Source: Tenodera sinensis
Taxonomy: Eukaryota > Arthropoda > Insecta > Mantodea > Mantidae
Assembly: GCA_030765045.1 (NCBI GenBank)
Contig: CM060962.1
Span: forward strand, 99,345,412-99,409,411
Direction: 5' to 3'
Length of the DNA stretch: 64,000 bases
This document shows positions 1-11,329 of the stretch, in pieces. A program made the position numbers and the translations under genes. Positions within the stretch are counted from its first letter, which is position 1. Each line of letters starts with the position of its first letter. Under the pieces are notes generated by a model. That model searched no databases and was not told the DNA's origin. It worked only from the letters and a program-made list of their open reading frames with translations.

Positions 1-246
1 AAAATAGTTACAAGTAATACACCACGTGATTCATATTTTGGCACACTGGTAGTTAAGCAAATCTGCTTTTACATCTTGACTCCATAATATAGCTAAATTA
101 TGTGCATAACTTTTCTTGTATTACGCTGATTTTTAAATAGAAATCTCAAAGCAGATGTAGCATTATAACTTTTCCTGTAATAATTCTTATCTTTCAACCA
201 AAATGTACAGGACTTTATAAATCATGTACAAGTAAAAAGCACTTAC

Positions 247-402
247 TCCTGAATGGACATCTTTGGTGGTATTTCTGACCACAGTCTGGCATATTTGACT
301 GGTGTAACTGGTTCCTGGGGATCACGATCCACATGTAGATGAAGCATGAGTCTACAGAAGGAGGCTCTGAGCTCATAAGGTACATTTTCATCTGCCATGC
401 AC
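247..402 (-). CDS. Itpr: IP3 receptor, regulatory-domain exon (last in window)
   Basis: Eighth and last Itpr exon visible. It reads CMADENVPYELRASFCRLML, then HLHVDRDPQEPVTPVKYARL and WSEIPPKMSIQ, matching the very conserved DENLPYDLRASFCRLMLH and PVKYARLW blocks. The acceptor TTTGTGCAG is at 403 upward; the donor GTAAGT occupies 241-246. It is 156 nt, leaving in phase 2 after GA, so the next codon is Asp or Glu. The rest of the regulatory domain and the channel pore lie to the left of the window. Confidence 0.95.
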
Positions 403-1121
403 CTGCACAAATAGCACAATGAGTTAATTTTTTTAACGGCTTCACAGCGAAGCATTGATTGTCAGAACGACACTACATAGCAATAACCCCTTGGCTTCAC
501 TAGCATAGGCATGTTTCACAATGGAGATTTGTAAAATTAAACTTTACAAAGGAGCTTAAATATTTAAAAATGAAATGTTATAGAATTTCCAAGTATTTTG
601 TTGAATATTCAAATAGCTACTTCACACATTTGTAAAGTGCATTTGTAAAGCAAGCAGTTGTCTATAAAAGACTTTATATTTGTAAAGGAAGGTATATTTT
701 AATATGTTTAGTCCCACCAAAAAATTAAAGGATAAAAGCTATACAATTTTTGAATAACAATACAGTAAAATATCACTGAAAACTACTTAAAGTACTACTT
801 AACAACAGTTTCAGTGCTTCCAATAATGATGGTGTTCATGCAAGGGAAGGCAGAAGACAAATATTTTAGTCTCAATCACTTCATGTCAGTTTATGAATAC
901 ACTGAGAGGTTTCAAATGAGTCCTTAAGCAACAGAATTGCTATTGAAAGATGGTGAACATCAGAATTAGCATGCAACAGGCAAAGGTATAGCCTTTACTT
1001 CAAAGCACCTCTGTCTTACTTTGCATCAGTTTCATTCAATAGCACACATATAACCATGTAATTATTAATTCATTTGTGCCTCATTTTCCGTAAAACAGCA
1101 ATTTTATTTTCATTTGTGAAC

Positions 1122-3250
1122 TTAATCCTTTGAGATGCATAGCGTAGTAAAGTGTAGTGAAACGATAACTGGCCTGCCATGCACAGTGTAATAGAACATA
1201 GTAACCTTCCTCATCGTTTCATATGGGTTCTGCTTATGCTGACCCTAGCTTTCAGGAGCTGTGTCAATGTAAACGTTCTCCTGTTGCACTGTTACAGCAT
1301 TTGCAACATGAAAGAAACTAATACCACGGTATAAATAACACTTCTTAGAGCTGAGTGCAGTCGTGTAAGTAAGCAGTTTCCTGATACTTTTATAGCTAAT
1401 TAAGTACCATAGAGGCCACTGCAAGTACCTACATCACAGACTAGAAAGTGCCTTAGTGATAAAGTTTTGGTAACAGATGAGGAAATACTTGCAGCAGTTT
1501 ATGAGGAATTAGATCGCGAAAGCAGCTCCAATGGATCTTGGTTTGGCGAGTTAGATGAAGACAGTGATAAGGAACAAAGTGACAGTGAAAGTGCTGAGGA
1601 GCAGGTAGCAGAACAGGTGGCTAAAATTAATGCAAAGCAAACTAAAACTAAATTAGTCCTACACAGTGAACCTCCAATTTTACTTTCATGAGTTAGAAGC
1701 ATTCTTATCCCCTAGAGGTGCAAATTATTCTATTCCTCCAGGAAGTCCAAAAGTAGATTATTTTGAACTTTTTATAGACTCCTGCTTTTGTGGCAAAATT
1801 GCAGAGGAAACCAATAGATAAGCAGCTCAGATTCAAGCTAAAAAGGCAGATCCAAAATGGGAAGAGACAAATTTAAGGGAGATTCAGGCCTATTTAGGTG
1901 TTTTGATATATATAGGGATGGTGCATTTACCTGAAATTAGGGATTACTCTTTAGGGGATTTTTGCGTTCGTCCAATGTAAGACAAGCAATGACCTTGCTC
2001 CACTTTCAAAAGATATCACAATATCTTAACCTGAATGACGAATCTGCAAAGCCACAATTAGGGGTAGATTCTTATGATTATCTGTATACGGCACGACCTG
2101 TTTTAGACATAATCAAAAAGTTTAAAAATGTCTACAAACCAAATTGCGATCTATCTGTTGGTGAAGCAATGATAGGTTTCAAAGTGTGCTTCTTTATGAA
2201 ACAATACATGCCTGCTAAACCAACAAAGTGGAGGATAAAGGCATTGCAGACAGTAAAAGTGACTATTTACTGACCTGTAAAATCTATCTGGGGAAAAAAG
2301 GGGGCGAGAAACAGTGATCTCTACTTGGAGAACAGGTTGTTTTAGACATGTGTGAGAAATATACGGGATTGTGGCACCACATCTACTTTGATAATTTTTT
2401 TACTTCCACAGGGTTAATGAAATTACTTTTAGAGAAGACATATGCGTGTGGTACAACTCGTGCCGGAAGGAAAGATTGGCCAAAACAATTTTCTAAGCCT
2501 AAACAATTGAAACTGAAAAGGGGCGAATCTTGCAAACTGCAACATGAAGGTGTAATTGCAGTAGTTTGGCATGATAACAGGGACACTCTCTTATTATCCA
2601 ATTCCAATCCTAGAACAGATGGAAAGGTTGAAAGGAAGAGTGGCAGGGAGAGAGAACAAATAAAAATACCTTGTTCTGATGCAGTAATAAATTACACACG
2701 TAATATGGTAGGGATTGATCTCGCAGACTAAAGGAGGGAGTGTTACGGTGGTGGAAATACTTGTTCCATTTCATAGTGAGTGTTGCCATTGTTAATGGTT
2801 TCATAATATATAACATTTCAAACAGACCTGCTTTTACACTTCATGGCAACAGACTTCTTCACTACAGGAAGAATTGCAACAGCTAATCGCAAACTCGCAA
2901 GCGAGTGGGATTTCAGTGTAGCCTACCTTCTGCTACTCCAGCACCCAGTTCTCTTTACACCCTCGTAAATATTCCAGGCCGGGTGAAATCACGTGCACAG
3001 TGTATTGCGAAGAAAAGGAAAACACAATCATGCCATGGCATACAGTCACAGTACAAGTGCAATCAGTGTGACATTGCCTTGTGTAGAATTGGGTGTTTCC
3101 TCAGTTATCACCAAGCGAGAGGGGTGGAAATTCAAAATTAACATGGGGTGTACATACCAAACCATTAATAAGCATAAGTGTATATAGAACGTTTTTATTG
3201 TGCAACAGAATAGTGTGAATAACATTTTATGGACTAGCTTCAATATCTTC
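1122..3250 (+). mobile_element. piggyBac-family DNA transposon, degraded
   Basis: Transposase reading frames of piggyBac type run from 1467 to 3141. A possible 5' end is TTAA at 1122-1125 followed by TCCTTTGAGATGC, resembling piggyBac termini (TTAA then CCYTT). I could not find a matching inverted end 3' of the coding region, so the right border is a guess. Confidence 0.6.
1467..3141 (+). pseudogene. piggyBac transposase pseudogene
   Basis: DDE transposase of the piggyBac family, broken into at least four frames. The acidic N-terminus (VTDEEILAAVYEELDRESS) is at 1467-1690. The DDE_Tnp_1_7 region is readable at 1688-1980 (YFELFIDSCFCGKI) with a TAA after EETNR. At 1962-2270 come QKISQYLNLND and KQYMPAKPTKWRIKALQTV; at 2348-2731 HHIYFDNFFTSTGLMKLLLE and MVGIDLAD. 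A Cys-rich C-terminal finger (YKCNQCDIALCRIGCFLSYH) is at 2905-3141. The usual first catalytic Asp in the V-DE-M motif is replaced (LSVGEAM), while the Asp residues in YFDN and GIDLAD remain. With the stops and frame changes it cannot be active. It inserted into an Itpr intron in antisense orientation. Confidence 0.85.
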
Positions 3251-4185
3251 AATATAATAATGGCAGGGATGTAAACATTTTAAGGGTGAGTATCCTAAAA
3301 TTTTGCAGAAATTATTTTAATTTATCTTAACTAACTTTAGAACATTTTAGTCTGGTTTTTAATATTCTAAAGTAGCAAAATTTAATTCCTTTAACATTGT
3401 GGAATATTAAAAATGTGTTACAAAGGGGTGCATAGGTTTTTCCTTCAATGGGGTTGATTTTTTCCGTTACAAACAGTTGAAATAAAACTTATATCTTATT
3501 TACTGCAAACCAATTTCAAATAAGTTATTAATTAAACACATTTCAGCCAGTAAAACATACTGTAATTATGCAAGTATATAGGTCACTTTTAGTTTAATAT
3601 CTGCAGTAGCAGTTGGGAATTTAATGGGACACAAGCCTGTTGGGAGAACAACTAGCTAATGCTGTATGCGCAGCAAAGGATAAATGGCGTTGTGTTGAAC
3701 TTAAAGTGAAAATTCATCTATCAACCAAAGCTATATACAACATAATAAAACATATTCAACAAATGGTCAATTAAGTCGCAGGTCATCAGCATAGCTAATA
3801 TAATACAATACAAGCATTTGTAATTGTGTGTTCTCAATACTTGTCATATTTTAACCTATGAATGTAATGAAATACCTTTATCTTATTATCTCATCTTTTA
3901 GATTAAAGAAACACATTATACTTATCGAATATGCTAAAAGTATGAAGACTTTAACATAGATGTTTTGTGGTTTTTATAACACATAGTAACGCTTCAAAAT
4001 GAGAATGCAACAGAATGCACAAGATGTTTACATTTATCAACTGTTTATCTGCATTTGTGAAGTTCCTCAAATGTTACTAGTCAACTCTTATTGTGAAACA
4101 GTCTACAAATATTTATAATTTTTTCCTTGTTATTTTTAAATTGTAATATCTAAATTGTAATTATTGTGAAACAGTGTCCAGGTAT

Positions 4186-5980
4186 ACAAGGTTTGTCAAA
4201 AAAACTGTATACCACTTTAACAGATGGCTTCACTTAATGTTTTTCAGAGTTGCGTTGAACTATCTGGGAATATGTAGTATTGTATTTTCTAAAAAGCTGT
4301 TGTTAGCCGTGAGGCTCTTATGACCAACATGTGATGTATGATAGTGAATCAAAATGGCCAGGGCATGTTCACCAGATTTAACACCTCTGCACATTTATCT
4401 CTGGAGGACCTTGAAAGATGTGATTATAAGGGTCACTATGAAAGTTTTGAGATATGAGAAAATGAAAGTTGATCCACTTGAACTGAATACAGGATGGGGT
4501 AGCCCCATCCTTTGTGAATAATCTGGTATTGGGTAGTGACTGTCCCACTCCAGTAATTCCAGCAGCGCAGGGATGAATAACCCATGGCATGCAGGCAATC
4601 AGTCCCTGCAATGGAGCTAGCAAGAGAGCATTTTTGGACAAGGCTTTTCTACAATCTTAAAAGTGGCTTAAACCAGTGCCAAAGTCTTTAACATTTACAA
4701 CAGGCTTTTTGGAACATTGCTCCTTCCCATGCCACAGTTTTGCAGTGGTTTCAGGAATTTAAAAGGGGTCAAACATTTTTGAAAGCTGAGGAGAGAAGCA
4801 CGCGTCTGGCAATGACAGTGATTGAGGAAAATGTCACAGCATTGAGAAAATCCTTCACAAAAATAATCGCATAACATTTCAAGAAACTGAGGCAGCATTG
4901 CAGATTGGTTCAGAAGCAGTATTGGAAATCTTCTATGAATTCCTTTGTGTGAGGAAGGCCACATCCTGATGCCTGATAATTTGATGGAGGAAAAAAAAAC
5001 ACACCTGTGTTGAATGGTGTGAGAAACTGGTGAAAAGATTCAAAGGAGGGCACTCGAGACAGGTTTCTGACATCATCACAGATGATGAAATCTGGATTTA
5101 TTAGTTTGATCCTGGGACCAAGTGGCAATTAGCAGTGTGGATCTTTTCTGAGACAATCCACCAACAAAAGTAAAGTGTCCCCAAAGTGTCCACAAGGAAA
5201 TAGTGGCCTCATTTTTCTTAAAGGGTTTTGTTTTATGGCAACCATTCCTCTGGAGGAGCAAAGCACGGTTACTGCTAATTGGTACACTACAGTTTGCTTG
5301 CCAAAAGCTTTGTGCCATGCTTCAGGAACCGTGGCTACGCATGGGATTGCAAGGGATCCTTCTCCATCATGATAACATGTCACACACATGGCCAGCAACA
5401 CCATTCAGTTCCTGGAGTCTACAGAGATCAAACTTACAGTCCCAACCTGGCCCCATGTGAGTCTTTTCTGTTCCCGGTGGCAAAAAATTGCATGCTTGGA
5501 AAGAGACTTTCAACCCCTGAAAATGCTGTTACCACCTATGAAGGGGAGAGTTCAGTCATCGAAGAAAACATGTGGTAGAAGTGCTTCAAAAAGTGGTTTC
5601 AGCAAATTCAAAAGTGTATACTGTGTGATAGCGAGTACTTTGAGAAAGAGCAACAATCAAAATAATTTTAAGAAAAGTATTCTTGTTGTATCTCAAAACT
5701 TCCGTAGTGACCCTTGTATAACAGGAAACCATCTACTCTGGAGACCCTTTGTCAATAAATTACAATAGTATGTACAAAAATCCCCATGGACACACTGACT
5801 AGCATTGTTCAAGCAACCATTTACCATTCTGATATGTGTCTGGCAGCTAGCGGCAAGCATTTTGAGAACAGAAAGTAGTAACTGAACAGGTGCTGGGAGC
5901 TTGTATTAACCCTATGATGTACCGTTAAGACCAGTACTATTACACAATAAAGAATTTATTTTCATTAAAGCATGTATTCA
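4186..5980 (+). pseudogene. Tc1-like transposase C-terminus split by a mariner
   Basis: The left part, about 4186-4426, ends in a reading frame containing SPDLTPLHIYLWRTLKDVI, the hallmark DDE C-terminal block of insect Tc1-like transposases (SPDLTPLDFFLWG-LK). The frame resumes to the right of the mariner at about 5720 with RKPSTLETLCQ and MDTLTSIVQATIYHSDMCLA and ends at a TAG near 5877, followed by an AATAAA-type tail. A TA dinucleotide flanks the mariner. The host element is therefore older than mariner copy 1. One stop (after ETLCQ) shows decay. The left end (AAGGTTTGTCAAAAAAACTG) resembles a terminal repeat, but I could not pair it. Confidence 0.65.
4427..5718 (+). mobile_element. mariner-like element, copy 1
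   Basis: About 1.29 kb with terminal inverted repeats: the left end reads TAAGGGTCACTATGAAAG and the right end, reversed, reads TACAAGGGTCACTACGGAAG, at a TA target. Transposase begins near 4610 with the start context MELAREHF, typical of one mariner subfamily. It continues in several frames: LQWFQEFKRGQ, the DDEIWIY block at about 5083, ATIPLEEQSTVTANWYTTVC at 5230-5300, LLHHDN at about 5360, and SPNLAPCESFLFPVAKNCML at 5440. In the third catalytic block SPDLAP-D has become SPNLAP-E, so two acidic residues are altered. It is inactive, with many frameshifts. Copy 2 at 20877-22001 is the same family. Confidence 0.8.
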
Positions 5981-6002
5981 TTTCTTTTTTTTTGGATGTA
6001 CT

Positions 6003-6236
6003 TTTTTTTTGTAGTGTTTAACGCCTGCTTTTACTACTATGGCACCGCACGTGGTGACACTGATGAAGATGGAGCATAGGTGGAATGAGATGGCAGGAGA
6101 GACTGGAGAACCCAGAGGAAACCCACCCCAGCGTTGCTTCGTCCATCATGAATCCCACATGCACTTGCCTGGGATCGAACCCAGGCCACTTTGGTGAGAA
6201 ACAAATAGTCTAACCACTTGGCTATGGTGTGGCCCA
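6003..6236 (-). mobile_element. tRNA-derived SINE, family B
   Basis: Minus-strand SINE flanked by the 9-bp duplication GGATGTACT (5994-6002 and 6237-6245). A tRNA-like head with B box GGTTCGATCCC lies near 6176. Then comes the family B core (TTTCCTCTGGGTTCTCC) and a tail ending AAACACTACAAAAAA. It is the most diverged of the four family B copies in this window. Confidence 0.8.
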
Positions 6237-8022
6237 GGATGTACTCTCTATTTGCATTCACAGAACATATTTTGGAATCAACTTCCAATTATTTCAGTCA
6301 AAAACAAAGTTTTGGAAGCTTTTCATGCACTCGGAAACGATTAAGACAAGACTAATGTGTATGTGATAGAACAGCAACTGGTCTATTTTTTTTTTTTATC
6401 ATTTTCTTCCTTGAAGCCCTTATTTCCCCACAATTCAACACCTCTGTTTAGTATAAATTGTAATTTCTGTTGCAGATAAGAAGTTGTAACAGTGGCCTGA
6501 ACAATACCTTTAAAGCCTTGTGTGTCACTGTTACATGTTCATTCCATGAATATAAGGAGTGTTACAACATTGTATCAAAGTTTTTATTGGATGCTTATAT
6601 ACAAATAAGACAATTAAATCCAAAAATTTAAGAACAATGAAGTATTACAAACTAATTACTAAGATGGAGTTGGATGTTTAGAACCTTCAGTTGTCAGTCT
6701 CCAGTTGAGAATGAGAACAATGGTTTCAAAACTAATGCAGTTCTAGTAAATAACAAAGTATACAGGTTGCAGAAAACAAAATAAGCATTTTTGAGGATAG
6801 GAACAACAGATCATAGATGCAGTACAAATAACAAGAGCGCTACATGAACATAGTTGAAATTTGACTTTATGAAAAAAATCTTAATTTGCCAGTCAAAATG
6901 TTACACAACTCACAAAACAAGAGTATATATCTCAACTAATGAGTACTGGTACACAATGATAAACTAATCCTTACATGTGCATACTGTACTTTACTCTTTG
7001 TAATGAACAAGATGAGCCGTTGGTATTATCATACCATCCAGTAGGCTTCACAACACGCATGCAGCACTGAACATCAGACACATCTAGCAGAGTGACTAGT
7101 ACAGCACAACAGTACACCTTTACATGCCACACACAGGTTTCACAATTAAGAGACTCTAATATGACAGATTTAATGTTGACGCATGTAATACTGTAAAAAA
7201 AAAGCTTCAGAAACACCTCATTTCTATCCTCAATATGCTTATTTTGGTACTGCATTTCTACTCTACAATTTTCTGCATATGGTTTTTCTGTACTCTGTAT
7301 CCCCGACTCATTTCTACAGTTAACAAAAATAAGACAACTTAGCTTATTCATTTGTCTCATCTATTAAGGGTTTAAACAAAATCACTTATCTTAATTAAAT
7401 CCATTTCCTTAAATTGTTTGGACAATTATCCATATCTGTTTTCACTGAATACCTTTGTAAGAATGTGAGCCCTTTTGTATCTTCTGATGGATGTAAACTA
7501 AGGTGCCCCATTTGGTTTCTACTTTAAATGTATATGAATAATTTTTCCCCCATTCAAGGTTTCACAAGTGTGTTTCAGTTTTAATTGCTTATATTAAATA
7601 TTTCATTAATCTATCTTGGTAAATCAATATCACCAGCAAAAGTTAGCATCATTCCCACATTTGCCGTTGGCATTGCTACTATATGACAGTACTTTATCCA
7701 ATAAGTGTGATTTTCCCACCTAGCTGAAAACAAAAGCACACTGTTGCCAAAGGTCTCTGTAATTCAAAGCAATTTTCTACAAATCTGTGGAACATATAGA
7801 AAAGTACTACTAAACTTTTTCAACGTACTCATTAGGATCTCTATTAGGTTTAAAAGATGATCTTCATTCCCCTTTAATCTGATCTAAATCTGTAGATATT
7901 TATGGAATCAGCAGACTGATATAATGTTTTGTGTGTTTTACTTGTTTTCCGATTTCTATGTTGATCTTAATCTTCAAATTAAAAGAAAAATCTTTTAATA
8001 CTAACAATTTAAAACAGCTTAC

Positions 8023-8198
8023 TTCAAAATGAGATCTATATCCAGATGAGGTGAGAGTATATTCAATGCAAGGTACTGTCGATTGAGGCACATATTGGAA
8101 AAGAGGTTCAGTTGATGTCTATAATAATCCAGTATAGCTTGGTCTTCTCGGTTTCCCAGCTTTGCTCCTCTGGATAACTCTCCAAGTGACATGGATTT
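8023..8198 (-). CDS. Itpr: IP3 receptor, regulatory-domain exon
   Basis: Seventh Itpr exon. Translation gives KSMSLGELSRGAKLGNREDQ, ILDYYRHQLNLFSNMCLNRQ and YLALNILSPHLDIDLILK. These match [33 protein letters not shown] and LDVDLILR of vertebrate IP3 receptors. The acceptor ends ATTAG at 8199-8200 and the donor GTAAGC starts at 8022; phase 0 in, 2 out. The intron upstream (8199-19802) contains the RTE-like LINE, a Tc1 remnant and the full-length LINE-3. Confidence 0.94.
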
Positions 8199-8565
8199 CT
8201 AATAAAAAAACAATCATTCAGTTAATAATCCTGTTTATATCACCTTTTACTTATGGAAAATATTCTAGAATACTAAATAAGACTGAAGCTGCAAAGAATA
8301 AAAAGGCAGTTCACTCATAAATTGCCTCAAAATAACAAAAGTAATAGTAAGATTCAAAATTATTTGCTAATAAAGAATTGATGCTAGCCAGTTCCACCAA
8401 GATTCTTCAATTATAGGTTTTTGTTTTGTTAATTAACATATGTTAAAATGTTAATTTAATTGCACTGTAACCTGGCAATCTGTGGTTCAAATACTAGTTA
8501 TGGCACTATATTTTTCAGTCTAAGTTAATATTTCCATATTTTTGACTGTTGACAGCATTGTTAGA

Positions 8566-10298
8566 AAAAATTTTGGAATATAGTTAAAGGATTGAAAGGA
8601 ATACATGGAAAACCAGCAACAAACCTAAGAAACGAAGAAAATGAATTAATTATAGGCAGGAAGAATATATTAGAAGAATGGAGGAAATACTATGGAAAGA
8701 AGTTTGGAAATACAATAACAGAGCAAAGTGAACAAAATGAGATAAGGATTGAAGAAGAAGAAGGTACTGATACAATCACGGAAGATGAAGTAACAGAGGC
8801 AATAAGGAGAATAAGAGTGGGGAAAGCGGCTGGAATTGACGAAATAGCACCTGAGTTTATAAAATATGGAGGACCAAGCATGATAAAAATATTAACAAAA
8901 ATATTTAAGAGAATATGGATAAATAATAACATCCCTGAAGAATGGAAAAAGAACATTATAATACCAATACACAAAAAAGGAGATAATAAAGACTGTAATA
9001 ATTATAGAGCAATATGTTTATCCTCTGTTGTATATAAATTATATACAAGAATATTAGAAAGGAAATTAAGAAATATTATAGAAGGTGAGCTGGAAGAAGA
9101 GCAAGCAGGTTTTAGACCTAATAGACAAACCCAAGATCATATTTTCACACTAAGGACAATGATTGGGAAATTAATGGATAAACACAAACAAATATGTCTA
9201 GCATTTTTAGATCTAAAGGCAGCCTTCGATTCGGTGCCCAGAAAACATCTATGGGAAGCTCTGATAAAGAAAAACGTACCGAAACAGCTAATTACAGCAA
9301 TCCAAAGTGTATATGATGGATCAAAGGGGATAGTCAGAATAGAAGGAGAAACATCTAAGGAATTTAATATGGAAAAAGGAATCAAGCAGGGAGATAGCCT
9401 CAGCCCATTACTTTTCATTAATTTTATGGATGAAATAATAAAAATATGTAAAAGGAGGACACCAAGAACACAAATAGGATATTGGAATATGAGACTGATT
9501 CAAATACAGTCACTGATATATGCAGACGACATAATATTAATAGCGGAAAATGAGGAAAAATTACAGAGATGCATGATAGAATGGGGAGAGGAACTCGGAA
9601 GAAAGGGAATGGAAATAAATACTAAGAAAAGTAAAGTAATGTGTATTTCAAAAGAACTTGGACAGGAAATATCTATTAAACATAAGAATGAGAAAATAGA
9701 ACAGGTGGATATGTACGAGTATTTAGGAACGATCTTTACGAGTGATGGACGATGGGATGAAGAAATACTAAATAGGAAAAGGAAGGCAAATAAGATGTAT
9801 TACCAATCTAACAAAACTATCCTTGGAAAGAAAGAAGTAGCACTAAAAACAAAAATGCAGTTATATCAATCGGTATTGGTCCCTACGCTTACATATGGAA
9901 TAGAAAGCATTCCACTGCAAGATAAGCAAATAAGTAAAATACAATCCAGTGAAATGAAATACTTAAGAAAAGCTGTAAATAAAACCAGGAGGGATAGGAT
10001 AAGAAATGAGAGGACCAGAGAAGAAGTAGGTCAAGGATCACTGGAGGAGAAAATCGAACAAAAACAATTGAAATGGTGGGGACATGCATTTAGAATGGCA
10101 GAGGATAGTAAAGTTAAACAGATGCTAGAAGTAAGGGTACAAGGAAGGAGAGGAGTAGGAAGACCCCGGATAATGTTTGAGGACAGAATGGAAAAGATTG
10201 GAAGAAAAAGGAACAAGACAATGGAAGAAATGAAGAGAATGATGAGGGATAGGAACAACTGGAGAAGATGGATTTACGGAGCCACCCCTACACTGTAA
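8566..10298 (+). CDS. LINE ORF2 fragment: reverse transcriptase (RTE-like)
   Basis: An uninterrupted frame of about 577 codons with no native start, because the 5' end is lost; coding begins at the insertion border. An upstream apurinic endonuclease domain is missing. Reverse transcriptase motifs appear in order: EEWKKNIIIPIHKKGDN, NYRAICLSSVVYKL, EEQAGFRPNRQTQDHIFTLR, CLAFLDLKAAFDSVPR, GIKQGDSLSPLLF, SLIYADDIILIAEN (catalytic YADD) and VDMYEYLGTIFTSDG. The C-terminus has KQLKWWGHAFRMAED and GRRGVGRPRIMFEDRM, the WWGH and GRP pattern common in RTE-type elements. All catalytic Asp residues are present. Clade assignment (RTE rather than another APE-LINE) is by general resemblance. The truncated copy cannot retrotranspose by itself. 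Confidence 0.88.
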
Positions 10299-10330
10299 AG
10301 GTAGAAGGGAAAGAGGAAGAAGAAGAAGAA
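8566..10330 (+). mobile_element. 5'-truncated RTE-like LINE with 15-bp target duplication
   Basis: The insertion is bounded by perfect copies of GACAGCATTGTTAGA at 8551-8565 and 10331-10345. It starts inside the reading frame and ends in a (GAA)n tail just before the right duplication. It is antisense to Itpr. The long open frame and exact duplication indicate a recent insertion. Confidence 0.92.
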
Positions 10331-10663
10331 GACAGCATTGTTAGAGTTATTTGTACCATTAACTAAAGAAAAATATTTTTATTGAGACATGGCTGACACC
10401 TGATTTTTTCATAACAATGCTAATAGAAATTTAAACAATGACTACTGATCATTCATGAGACATAGCCACAGAAATTTAATCTGATAAGAGAGCAGTGAAG
10501 GCAGGCTCTGTGTGTTAATGAGGTTTTCAAAGTGCATTAGCAAAAGAGAAAATAAAGACACAAATGTGGATATGTATGTAAATTGATATGTGAACAAGAC
10601 CAGGAAAATCAGCAGACATGGAAATTTGTAATTATAAATTTCATCCAGTGCATGCAGAAATCT

Positions 10664-11038
10664 AGGATGGCGCCATGGCTGAGCGGTTAGACTGTTGGCC
10701 TACCACCTAGGCAGCCCAGGTTCGATCCCAGGGACCCACATACGGTATACACGGTGGCATCTGGGTGGGTTTTCTCCAGGTTCTCCGGTTTCCCCCACCA
10801 CTCATTTCACCAATTGCTCCATCATCACCTTTCCATCCATTGATTCCACCTGTATTTCACTCATCCTCTTCCTCACTATCATACCTGGTGTTTGGCTGAC
10901 CACCTGCTTCCAGGTCTTCACTCTGTCCATTTCATAGGTTCCTCTGCTCCCTGAGAGGTATCTGGTCCTAGGCACTGGCTTGTAAGTCCTAGAGGGTGTA
11001 AGTCCTACATAAGGGGAGGGTAATCAGGTAAAGAAGAA
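10664..11038 (+). mobile_element. tRNA-derived SINE, family B (long form)
   Basis: Flanked by the 12-bp duplication ATGCAGAAATCT at 10652-10663 and 11039-11050. The A box TGGCTGAGCGG lies at 10677 and the B box GGTTCGATCCC near 10720. Next is the core TTTCTCCAGGTTCTCCGG, then an extra 150-bp 3' part ending GGGTAATCAGGTAAAGAAGAA. The 3' half differs from the 24.9 and 27.8 kb copies, so this is a distinct subfamily with another tail. Confidence 0.88.
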
Positions 11039-11329
11039 ATGCAGAAATCTATATGTGCATGGGCAAAGTGATGCAGGAATCCACATTAATTACATATCTG
11101 GAAATTCCATACAACAGTATGGTAGAACTCTTACTCCATTTATAGTATTGAAATTGGTTTATTGAGTACTAAGCATACATTTACATTTCTGACCATCGAT
11201 GAACTTGGAGCCCAGTCCTTATTGTTATTGGACAGCGAGCTACTCCTTTAGATGTTTGCGAGACAAGTGCTAGTTGCTTCCTTCCAACTATTTTTCTGCC
11301 ATGTTCAGTTTATAGTAACATTTTTCCCT

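Larger units (their letters stand above)
403..8022 (-). other. Itpr intron between exons 7 and 8 of this window
   Basis: Intron of 7.6 kb. It holds the piggyBac remnant (1122-3250), the Tc1-like/mariner nest (4186-5980) and SINE B (6003-6236). I see no gene or clear repeat at 403-1120, 3260-4180 or 6245-8020, only AT-rich unique-looking sequence. Confidence 0.8.

Noticed and set aside
3260..3480. Right TIR of the first piggyBac element
   Set aside because: AAAGGGGTGCATAGG near 3422 vaguely resembles the left end, but there is no TTAA beside it and pairing is poor.
10664..10750. Possible tRNA genes at SINE heads (also near 18600, 22030, 23960, 25120, 27830, 35740 and 63430)
   Set aside because: A and B boxes are present, but acceptor stems do not pair and each is followed by a SINE body and tail.
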